A DNA stretch of 64,000 nucleotides from Prostheceraeus crozeri (Eukaryota > Platyhelminthes > Polycladida > Euryleptidae), in NCBI GenBank assembly GCA_907163375.1, contig CAJQUW010007051.1, positions 186,001 to 250,000 of the forward strand, read 5' to 3'. Made by a program: the position numbers and the translations under genes. Below, in pieces: positions 56,365 through 64,000 of the stretch. The notes beneath the pieces are model-generated. The model was not told the DNA's origin, ran no database searches, and was given only the letters and a program-made list of their open reading frames with translations. Numbering within the stretch: position 1 is the first letter of the stretch; each line of letters opens with the position of its first letter.

Positions 56365-56490
56365 GGTGTTCCTTCGGGACGGTGGATGATGCCGCAGTGA
56401 AAAGTGTGGCAAGGGAGTGTGTCACATTTTAGACCGAAACCTCTGGGACAACTCATGTTGGGCATTTGACGCAGTTCTCAACGTAGCACT
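56365..56490. repeat. Duplicated segment, copy 1 (copy 2 at 58,139-58,262)
   Basis: Shares GTTCCTTCGGGACGG, TAGACCGAAACCTCT and CTCATGTTGGGC with 58,139-58,262, with unrelated bases between. The strings AAACGTTGACTA and GATTCTCATC/GATGAGAATGA recur further out (56,930 and 58,381), suggesting a larger ancient duplication. Confidence 0.5.
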
Positions 56491-56635
56491 TTGAACGCCA
56501 ATCGGTTGAGTCTTAGCTATCTTGTCATGGGTGGCATCTAAACATCTCCATTGCAAAACGCTTGTGAATCACGGCTTGCAATCCCTCTCTACGACTTGCT
56601 ATCAAGCTAATCAAGGCAACGACTTACCAACCTCT

Positions 56636-56919
56636 TGTAAATAACTCCACCGGTTTTCATGTCTGCCTATCAACTCATTGACAGTGCAAGTCACGGAGAT
56701 TTTCGGTGTGATACTTCCTATCGACGCGCGTCCCTTTTGAGCGGCGATGAAATACGCAGCGAAGAGTACCGCATGGGATATTCGGCAATTGTAATCCTTG
56801 TTAAACCTCTCTGCGTCATGTTTCCAAGTGGTTGCCTTATCGTCTCGACGTAGTGCTCTCACCGCCAGGGTGACATTTAGCCATCTGTCGAAGGTTACTT
56901 TAAAACATCTCCATTCCAT
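56636..56919 (-). CDS. Putative first coding exon, unknown protein
   Basis: On the minus strand an ATG at 56,919 opens 95 codons with ordinary composition (M-E-W-R-C-F-K-V-T-F-D-R-W-L-N-V then R-I-S-H-A-V-L-F-A-A-Y-F). It ends where a GGTAAGT donor occurs near 56,630. No further exon was recognised downstream. No domain seen. It could be a real exon or chance. Confidence 0.3.
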
Positions 56920-57108
56920 TGAATGTTAAAAACGTTGACTACCCAGGTTGATGAGAATGAGCCATGAGTTCCCCATGAGAACTGTCTCTATCACGGAGAC
57001 GAAATGATGAATGGAATGAATTGGAAGGGACATTCATGCGCCACACGCAACCGCAAGCTCATTTTATCTCTTCGCTAGTGAACAAGCTCTTGTGAACGTA
57101 GTCACAAA

Positions 57109-57338
57109 GTGTTTCATAGTTTGCAAAAGCAAAGTTTAGTGTAGTCAAATAGTTTTACCGCGACACACGTTTGTGAAAGTAAAGTTTGATCATCGAAGTT
57201 TTATTCGCAAGTGTAGTCAGAAAGGTATCATGGTTTGCAAAAGCAAAGTTTAGTGTAGTCAAATAGTTTTACCGAGACACACGTTTGTGAAAGTAAAGTT
57301 TGATCATCGAAGTTTTATTCGTGAGTGTAGTCAGAAAG
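57109..57338. repeat. Tandem duplication, 114-bp period
   Basis: Two nearly identical copies share TTTGCAAAAGCAAAGTTTAG, TAGTTTTACCG and AAAGTTTGATCATCGAAG. The high identity suggests a recent event. Confidence 0.8.
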
Positions 57339-57604
57339 TTTAGCACAACACAAGTGTCATGAAAAATACTTTATTTGGTCTTTGATTTAACATCATTGAA
57401 ACCCACTTTACTAATAGCAATGACAATATGGTTTATTTTATTCAGAAGCAAATGATTGGCGTAACCATGAAAGTCATCCATCCGAGAAATAATCTTCAGC
57501 AGATGTCGTGGATAAAACTCAGAAGCATCAGTAACATATTCTTGTCCGTAGGAACGAAATTGTATGTCAACACTTTCCGCTGCTTCACCTTATGGAAAAT
57601 GAGT

Positions 57605-57823
57605 TCAATTGACATGTGCAATTAAGTGAGCCTTGATGATAGTGTCTTTGAAATAAGATATCAACTCCGTAACTATTTCTCGTATATAGTCTAAACATGC
57701 TTCCAATTCTGTCTCCTCCCTCTGAAACTCAAGGATGTTATCTTGTATCAAGCCTCCGAAGCTCTCTTGATGAAAACGAATCGTGCAATCATCATGTTTC
57801 AATGTATTGACTTCGGATGCCAT
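57605..57823 (-). CDS. Small hypothetical protein, 72 aa
   Basis: An open frame from an ATG at 57,823, divergent from the promoter at 57,921-57,970. Its composition is helical and acidic, with E-F-Q-R-E-E-T-E-L-E-A-C-L-D-Y-I-R-E-I, a probable coiled coil. No domain recognised and no TATA box seen on its side. It resembles the small divergent genes at the right end of the Polinton in position only. Confidence 0.35.
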   Translation of the reverse strand: MASEVNTLKHDDCTIRFHQESFGGLIQDNILEFQREETELEACLDYIREIVTELISYFKDTIIKAHLIAHVN

Positions 57824-57920
57824 GGTTGAGTCTATTGCTAAACATCATTTTTGCCTAAGACGATTTCAATAACGCGTTGCAAATGTGCGTGCGCACATCG
57901 GGAACTCTAGCTCGTCTGTG

Positions 57921-57970
57921 ATTGGACGAGAGGTCTCATCCATTCACCGCTTAGGAAAATCTTATAAAAG
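57921..57970 (+). promoter_or_regulatory. CCAAT-TATA promoter of the zinc-finger gene
   Basis: An inverted CCAAT box (ATTGG, 57,921-57,925) and TATAAAAG (57,963-57,970) precede leader exons (about 57,993-58,011, 58,280-58,307 and from 58,426). Donors are GTGAGT and GTTAGT, and acceptors are CTCTCCAG and CTTTTCAG. Confidence 0.6.
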
Positions 57971-58540
57971 GCAGTGCATCAGCTCTGCTCTTCACATTCA
58001 TCTTTCACAAGGTGAGTGTCGGTGAGCTCCTGCTATCAGGTTGTTTTGACTTGCTATCAAGTTGAACAGTCTCTTGCTATCAAGAGATTCACTTCTGCTC
58101 ATAAAACATATCATCGTTGTAATACCTCCTTTGCTCGAGCGTTCCTTCGGGACGGCGGGTACTTCCGTAGAGAAATTGCGTTGCACGGGTTGTTCGTCGT
58201 TTGTTAGACCGAAACCTCTCAGGCGTTGCTCATGTTGGGCGTTCGACTTCATACTCAACGTGACGCTTTCTCTCTCCAGGTCAGAGTACTTCAGCAATTC
58301 GACAAAGGTTAGTCTTTATGATATGGAGTAGAGTGAAATGTAATTCATTAGATGTCACTTCAATGATTGTTCCCATGATAAACGTTGACTAGGCAAATGA
58401 AACGATTCTCATCTTTCCTTTTCAGTGATTGAAGTCTTACTTACCTATTATCAACTATCCGACATGGAGTTTACGAAAATTGAAAATTACCGCATTGCTG
58501 TCGAGATGGAGAAGACCACCATCGAGCAATGTAAGTATTT

Positions 58541-58777
58541 TGTATTGACGCAAGGAAAAACAGCAATTCGTGTCAATAAGAAGGTACTCTCTTCTCAATA
58601 GAACATGCTTATGTCATACTTGATGTGATATGAGTTTCAGCTTTATTCACAGCTAATGGTCAATAGTGACGTCACATGCAGTTAGCACGGGAAGAGGGAA
58701 AGTCGCGATTAGATAATCACACACAGACTTCCAATATGCGAACGGAACGGCAACGCACAACAGCTCAAACTCCCACA
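58541..58777 (-). repeat. 3' LTR
   Basis: 237 bp, TGTATTG to CCCACA on the plus strand, nearly identical to 62,539-62,775. It includes a CRE TGACGTCA near 58,667. Confidence 0.9.
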
Positions 58778-58780
58778 CGC

Positions 58781-61700
58781 CCCCCAGGTCGACAGACCTC
58801 ACACGCACACCACATCATTAAGTCACCGAATCTATCCGGCGGCTTCCTCTCGCGAATGCTACGACGTAAAATACTGGCCTCATTATCCTCATCATCTTCA
58901 CCGCTTAAACCGCTTTCATCACTGTTTGAGTATGTAGGAAACGTATCTAACGTACACTCCTCACCCGGGACTAGCCTTAGGTGTGAAACGTGGCGTGCAA
59001 CTCAATCTTCATTCAGAATAACACTTACGCTAGAACAGATGCTAGTTATCCGATGGGGACCCGACCAAGTACTATCGCACCTCCCCGAAACACTCTTCAG
59101 ATAAACTCTGTTGCCAATACTGAAGGGATTTCTATCTAAATCCTCATACTTTGAACTTTCTTCCGAGTCAACCTGCTCAGGGCCTACCCGCTGGATGTGT
59201 TTACGCTCAGTAGTCACTCCTGGCTTCTTAGAGGTGGCTGCAAACATTAACTCGTAGGGGATTTGCCGCTCACCGTCTCTACTATTATTTACCCAGAACG
59301 TTGCTTATTCGATATCTCGGTTCGCTCGCTTGGCACATCTCTTAACAGTACGGTGGACTCGTTCTATAATTGCGTTGCCTTGCGGGCGATAAGCACTAGA
59401 AAAAACATGTTTAATCTCACAATTATCGAATAGCTCATAGATATCTCTACTTCTAAACACGGTACCGTTATCGGATAACACCGAACTAGGAGGACCGAAC
59501 TCCGCTATAATTTGAGACAACTGCATCGACACTTCAGATGAAGACTCATTGCGCAGCCGTCTCCAAATAGTGTACCGAGATGAAAGGTCGATTATAGTCA
59601 AATAAGGAATCCCATTATAGTGAGTTATATCAACTGCTATGTTCTGCCATATAACCGGACTAGTGCTGAAGGCGCCCTTATCCCAACTAAAATTCACCGC
59701 CGGATCTATCCTAGCACACCTGTCACAACTACGGACGACTTTCTTTACTAGCCTCCTAGAAACCAAATTTCCTAGCTTCTCTTTGGCTAGATTCAAGGTT
59801 CGATCTACACCAAAGTGGCACCTTTCGTGATTCTTTTTAATTTCCATGAGGTTGCGGTTTTGATTATCTGCGCCCTCTGCTACTGCTGCGGATAGAACAT
59901 TTGCTGTGTCTGCTTGATCTCTCATAACCTGTATCCATTTTTGGGGGACACGAGTGAGGCTGTCCGAAATATTTTCAGCAGATTTCACTAAGTGCGGTTC
60001 GACTTTGATTTTTTCGGTTTCTATAATCTCTCTTAGGGTATCAAGTCGACGTTTGATAAGTCTTTCTGATAGAGCACGAGTCTTGACATTGTGCGTTTTA
60101 TTGATAACTGCCGTCAACCATTTATACACAGTGGATGAATCAGTCTTAATAATTATGTCTCTCTTGCCCCAGCGTAGGGCCATATTAAGCCCTTTGATAG
60201 CTGCGTCTAATTCACTAATATTGATATGTCCAGTGTCGTTATGTGGTCTCAACCACGAAGTGTCCTCTATTATCTTATCGTTAACTGTCAAGACAACACC
60301 TAGAGCTAGGTTGCTAGCATCAGCCCAAACAACAATAGGACTATTTTCAGGGACCGGCCAACTTCCCCTCACTGGATCACCATTAGTCGCTATCTGCCGC
60401 ATCATCCGATTAATGAGATCCATAACTGGCGTCGTGACACTATCATCCCACTTAAGCTGCGCTAACGAAGTCAAGCGTTGGAGGAAACTACAATAAACGC
60501 GCAACCACCCAGCAACTGGAAAGTGGCCTAACAGCTCTCCTATGATGCCATTAATTTGACGCCGAGAACACTGTCCTGAAGGTATGGTGGGAATAGTTTT
60601 ATCTCTTTGCCATGACAAGTCATCGTTCACTCGGATGCCCAGTACACGAACTCCTGCAGGATTCCCTAAGCTAACGGGTTCCTTGGTCAGTAATCCCCAC
60701 TTTGACAGGTGATTTTTGACATGAGAGACGCTTACTTTACTTTCGTCAATGAATAAGTCATCCACGTAGCTGGAGACAGATTCCTTCAATTCCTTTTCAA
60801 GTGATATCACTTTATCTACTACTGCTGTCATAATCTTAGGAGCGACGGAGAGACCGAACCCCAGCCTAGTGAGCAAGTATATTTCATTTTTCCATCTAAC
60901 GGCCTGATACACCCACAGTGACTCATGCACGTGTATTTGTAAATAAGCTTTACGTAAGTCTAGGAGGGAACCATTAGACCCTCGTTGCCGCCATTCCCGA
61001 AGCCTATCTGAACATAGAGGTACTGAGCCCCCTGGAAAACTTTTAACGACCTGGTTCAGCATTCGATAATCTAAAACCGGGCGAATCTTTTTTTCATCTC
61101 CTTTATCTTGGAGCACAGCCATGGTAGGCAAAAAACTCCGAATTTCACCATGCTGAGTGGCGTAATACTTTACTAGTATCCCCTCGCTAACCCAAGAATT
61201 TATTTCGGCATCGAAGCCATTCCGATCGCAGGGTTTCACATAGTCAATAGGAGTTTTATGCAAATTATCGGTATTACCACCCTCGGTCCACTTCCAGCTA
61301 GCTACCCATCGACCTTCAACGAAGCTGGCGGTAAAGTCGCTAACACTAACGCTTAGGCTTTGCGGGGCCCAGTCAGCGTCGACACTGACGGCAGCTGTAA
61401 CATGGGTGATGTTTGGGGAGAACTTAACCGTAACTTCTCCCTCACAATAGCTGAGTTCGAGTCTCTTGTGAGATAGAATGTCTAAACCTAGCACAACATC
61501 GACATCAAGCGGCAATCGTTTAACAACATGTGCTTTCACCGGGCCTAACTCAACGTCATCGTCCGTCACAAGAGACCTGAGCATGACAGCACCACAAGTA
61601 TGCAACTTGTCCTTATTCATCAGCTCTAAACACAGACTAGACTGCTCGCGACGTTTCCCCTTAGCCCTGTGCTCACCTAGCAACGTAACGCTGCAGCCGG

Positions 61701-61950
61701 TATCAATCAGCACTCGCAGTTTGTGTCCATCAATCCACATCGTCCGGATTAATGCGCGGATGCTGGGGCAGCATGATCCGGCACATCCACCTCCGCACGT
61801 CCGTTTCCCGAAGCAGTAGACTTGGGGCAAGGGGGTCGAAGATGCCCAACTTCTCCACAGCTGTAGCAGATAGTGTTGCAGTCCCGAAGAAGATGTCCGA
61901 TACGCTTGCAGCCGCTGCAGCGCGGTTTGTTTGTTCTCTGCGGATCCCAA
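58781..61950 (-). pseudogene. pol: Pol: protease, RT, RNase H, integrase with two late in-frame stops
   Basis: An 881-codon open frame (61,950-59,305) holds the protease site L-I-D-T-G-C, RT motifs L-L-D-L-R-K-A-Y-L-Q-I and S-Y-V-D-D-L-F, RNase H V-V-W-A-D-A-S-N with T-D-S-S-T-V, and integrase H-H-C-C (C-H-F-G and C-D-R-C) plus D-N-G-T and I-E-R-V-H-R. After a TAA at 59,305 the same frame continues with the integrase C-terminal region, then a TGA at 59,002. A final tail with R-R-S-I-R-E-R-K-P-P-D-R-F, typical of Gypsy pol ends, runs to about 58,800. The core enzymes are intact; only the integrase tail is cut off. Confidence 0.88.
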
Positions 61951-62516
61951 CGTTGGCGTGTTCCGACGCTGGTTGTTCCAGCTGCCGCAATGTCCAAAAG
62001 TTCCGATGGGTTCGCCAGAAGGGCTTTAGCACAGGAAATGATCTGGGACAGCTCCATCTTCTCTCCACATTGAACCTTGACTTGAGGTACAATTTGTTTT
62101 GGCAGTGCGTCCACGAGATGATACGAGACGAGTTGTTCCGGTACTGCGCTTTGGTTGCCGATCATGACGCCAAGAGCGCTCTTGATCTGATCCACGACCA
62201 GGTCTACTGACTCTCCCGGTATCAGCTTCGTTTCTTTCAAGTCTTGCCATGCGCGCAGCTTTGAGCGGCCAAACATTCGCATGAGTTCGGCCTTAATTGC
62301 GCTAAGGACGGATTGCTTTGCAGGGGGCATCTGCTTCCATGTGGTGTAGGCCGCTCCCTCCAGGAAGATAGGTAGGATTTTCGCCAGTCGGTCATCGGTC
62401 TTCTCGTCCTTATTCTCAATGGTGATTTCGGCTGTTAGAAGGAACTTATCCATCCAGAATTCAACATCTTCTCCTCTGCCGCCCGAGAATTTCTTCACCG
62501 CGTCGATTAGCTTCAT
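61749..62516 (-). CDS. gag: Gag with two zinc knuckles
   Basis: This structural polyprotein packages the retrotransposon RNA. The ATG at 62,516 is the first methionine after the 5' LTR (an upstream in-frame ATG lies inside the LTR). The N-terminal part is a helical capsid region with F-W-M-D-K-F. Near the C-terminus, C-S-G-C-K-R-I-G-H-L-L-R-D-C and C-Y-S-C-G-E-V-G-H-L-R-P-P-C are two CCHC knuckles. The frame is intact. Its last 200 bases overlap pol in a different frame, so pol would be made by ribosomal frameshifting. Confidence 0.85.
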   Translation of the reverse strand: MKLIDAVKKFSGGRGEDVEFWMDKFLLTAEITIENKDEKTDDRLAKILPIFLEGAAYTTWKQMPPAKQSVLSAIKAELMRMFGRSKLRAWQDLKETKLIPGESVDLVVDQIKSALGVMIGNQSAVPEQLVSYHLVDALPKQIVPQVKVQCGEKMELSQIISCAKALLANPSELLDIAAAGTTSVGTRQRWDPQRTNKPRCSGCKRIGHLLRDCNTICYSCGEVGHLRPPCPKSTASGNGRAEVDVPDHAAPASAH

Positions 62517-62538
62517 TCCCGCCTTTGCCGTGATAGCT

Positions 62539-62775
62539 TGTATTGACGCAAGGAAAAACAGCAATTCGTGTCAATAAGAAGGTACTCTCTTCTCAATAGA
62601 ACATGCTTATGTCATACTTGATGTGATATGAGTTTCAGCTTTATTCACAGCTAATGGTCAATAGTGACGTCACATGCAGTTAGCACGGGAAGAGGAAAAG
62701 TCGCGATTAGATAATCACACACAGACTTCCAATATGCGAACGGAACGGCAACGCACAACAGCTCAAACTCCCACT
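62539..62775 (-). repeat. 5' LTR
   Basis: 237 bp; by eye it differs from the other LTR at an A/G near position 158 of the repeat and at the last base (T for A). Near identity indicates a recent insertion. Confidence 0.9.
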
Positions 62776-64000
62776 TATTTGTATCAAGGTTGACTCACTC
62801 TATTACTAACATCATTAGGGTAGACATCCTAATTAAAATCAAGAGCCCCTCCCTTATTTTGTTCATGTTTAAACCGAATCCAAATTATAGCTCTGCTTAT
62901 CTTTGCTGTCATTCTTTTTCAGTGCATGAATGTATTCGTAATGGGGAACCCGTCCCCCAAGGAGCAATCGAGGAAGCCTATGAGCGGCTTGGCAAGTGTA
63001 AGTATCTTTAACATCTCATGTTTAGGCTGTTTCAGATCCTCTGCATCATCCTTGTCTCATTATCTAATCCCTCTTTCCTCTCTACAGATATGGCAAAGAT
63101 GAAGAAGTGGGAAGAAGCCGCGAGGCGGAAGTACCGCGAGGAATTTCCGACCCTACCTTCCCGCCCATCTACCTCCGCTCAAAGTTCGACCCCTTTCTCG
63201 GGCATCGTCATCGCCCCACCTCCACCGCCTGCTCCGCTCCCTGCACCAGTCCCTGCTCCCCGTCACCACGTCCCTCCAACACCGAAGCCAAGGACCCTTC
63301 CACCTTCGGCTCGTGTACCACTCCTGCCTCCTCCGCGTCCATCGGTGTTGCCGGAGATAAATTCATTAGATGGCAAGTATCCGTGATTGGGAAAAGGGGG
63401 ATAAGACTTCAAACTAGAAATTATGATCATGTTACTAATCTCTTTTTCTCAACAGATCTGGCGGCCTACCTCCTGGACGGTGACGTTCCCTCCCGCCCCA
63501 TCATCATCCCAGCATCGCCACCACCACCTACAGCAGCGGCCGACCTCCCTCTCCTCTTCGTTCAGTCGGTGGGGAGATTGCTGGAGGAGCAGGAGGAGTT
63601 GGAGATAGTGGGAGAGGAGAGGGAGATTGAAGTCGAAGAGGAGAAGGACTTTCGATGCCAGCGGTGTGACAGGGTCTTCGCCAAATCCTTCAATTTAAGA
63701 CGTTACACCGCTGGCAATGCCTGCAGAGGAGGAAAGCGCCGACCGATCCCTCAACGACCCAAGTGTGAAGGTTGTGGACGCACGTTCTACAACAGCACCA
63801 ACTTGTGAGTCCACATCGAAGGCGGTTCCTGTGGCAGTGTGAGGCAACCACCGACAACAACAGGTAGGAAGCATCCTTCATCGCACGTCGGCTTTTCCTG
63901 TGCTTCGTGTCGGAAGACCTTTCCTACAGAGTTTGTTCTTTCTTCGCACACATTCTGTCACACACATTCCACTGAGCTTTACACTGACAACAACGTAACT

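Larger units (their letters stand above)
58541..62775 (-). mobile_element. LTR retrotransposon (Ty3/Gypsy-type), complete, inside an intron
   Basis: It is 4,235 bp with 237-bp LTRs and the 5-bp target duplication TATTT (58,536-58,540 and 62,776-62,780). It lies 10 bp downstream of a GTAAGT splice donor, antisense to the host gene. The order Gag, protease, RT, RNase H, integrase fits Ty3/Gypsy. Two in-frame stops lie near the end of pol. Confidence 0.93.
58464..64000 (+). pseudogene. Spliced proline-rich C2HC zinc-finger gene, interrupted, runs off the window
   Basis: Coding exons are 58,464-58,530, 62,923-62,997, 63,088-63,372 and 63,456 onward, all joined in phase 1, with intron 3 using a GC donor (GCAAGT). 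The N-terminus is helical and charged (W-E-E-A-A-R-R-K-Y-R). A long proline-rich linker and an acidic run (E-E-Q-E-E-L-E-I-V-G-E-E) follow. Then come fingers C-Q-R-C-D-R-V-F and C-E-G-C-G-R-T-F with L, H and C ligands. One finger has tyrosine where histidine is expected, and a TGA at 63,806 falls where arginine is usual, with the frame open beyond to the window end. Intron 1 holds the LTR retrotransposon. A nucleic-acid-binding role is likely. Finger type resembles those of the Polinton polymerase N-terminus. Confidence 0.65.

Noticed and set aside
59954-60496. 180-codon plus-strand frame
   Set aside because: Mirror of the RNase H and RT region of the minus-strand pol; a shadow frame.
61752-62210. 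152-codon plus-strand frame
   Set aside because: Opposite strand of Gag and its zinc knuckles; a shadow frame.
58541-62775. BEL/Pao assignment of the LTR element
   Set aside because: The 5-bp target duplication would fit, but the RT, integrase and pol-tail patterns look Ty3/Gypsy. Not fully excluded.
1-64000. CRISPR arrays, rRNA or tRNA genes
   Set aside because: No regular spacer-repeat array and no cloverleaf or rRNA-like sequence noticed on reading.

Overview
This is eukaryotic nuclear DNA, most likely from a marine invertebrate animal. It is AT-rich, has short GT-AG introns, AATAAA signals and TATA boxes, and is packed with metazoan transposon families: Tc1/mariner, hAT, Ty3/Gypsy, LINE, Penelope and Polinton. 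I see no prokaryotic genes, rRNA, tRNA or CRISPR. I cannot name the species. I see no clearly intact conserved host gene; most of what can be read is mobile DNA in various stages of decay.

Left third (1-31,581). A truncated Tc1 element (ends 644) abuts the Gag and a candidate LTR of a minus-strand Gypsy element. A decayed LINE (about 1,740-3,290) is cut at a TA by a 366-bp Tc1-derived element. A 313-bp MITE with 9-bp target duplications lies at 6,538-6,850. A 2.1-kb hAT element (8,729-10,863) sits inside one copy of an unclassified dispersed repeat, and a second copy at 27.6-28.4 kb shows the empty site. A 5'-truncated Gypsy element (11,871-14,975) carries one frame with four nonsense codons. 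A 604-bp MITE lies at 19.9-20.5 kb. Two head-to-tail Penelope fragments flank a hammerhead-like motif at 22.3-24.6 kb. The rest is non-coding.

Centre (31,588-52,027). A 20,440-bp Polinton/Maverick (adintovirus-like) element is complete from end to end. Its 300-bp terminal inverted repeats differ at one position by eye, and the 6-bp target duplication ACCGGC is perfect. The left arm, on the plus strand, has a UBA-RING protein, three unrecognised genes, the packaging ATPase, a conserved Polinton-type protein, a chromodomain integrase, the penton-like minor capsid protein, a basic core protein, the double-jelly-roll major capsid protein and an adenain-type protease. The right arm, on the minus strand, has a TBP-like protein with a possible PC4-like partner, a protein-primed family-B DNA polymerase with an N-terminal zinc-finger region, an intron-rich acidic/coiled-coil gene, and a 155-aa gene divergent from a 97-aa cysteine-rich gene. 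Most large genes carry nonsense codons or frameshifts. The protease, the UBA-RING gene and the two terminal right-arm genes look intact. At least four promoters share a CCAAT / AP-1-or-CRE / TATA layout.

Right part (52,075-64,000). It holds a pogo-type MITE, a 991-bp Tc1 element, a third copy of the dispersed repeat, diverged tandem repeats, and two further promoters with the same CRE/CCAAT-TATA layout. The second drives a spliced zinc-finger gene (58,464 to beyond 64,000). The first coding intron of that gene contains a 4,235-bp Gypsy-type LTR retrotransposon with 237-bp LTRs and a TATTT target duplication. Promoter style and zinc-finger type resemble the Polinton genes, so 55.8-64 kb may belong to a second related element that continues past the window.
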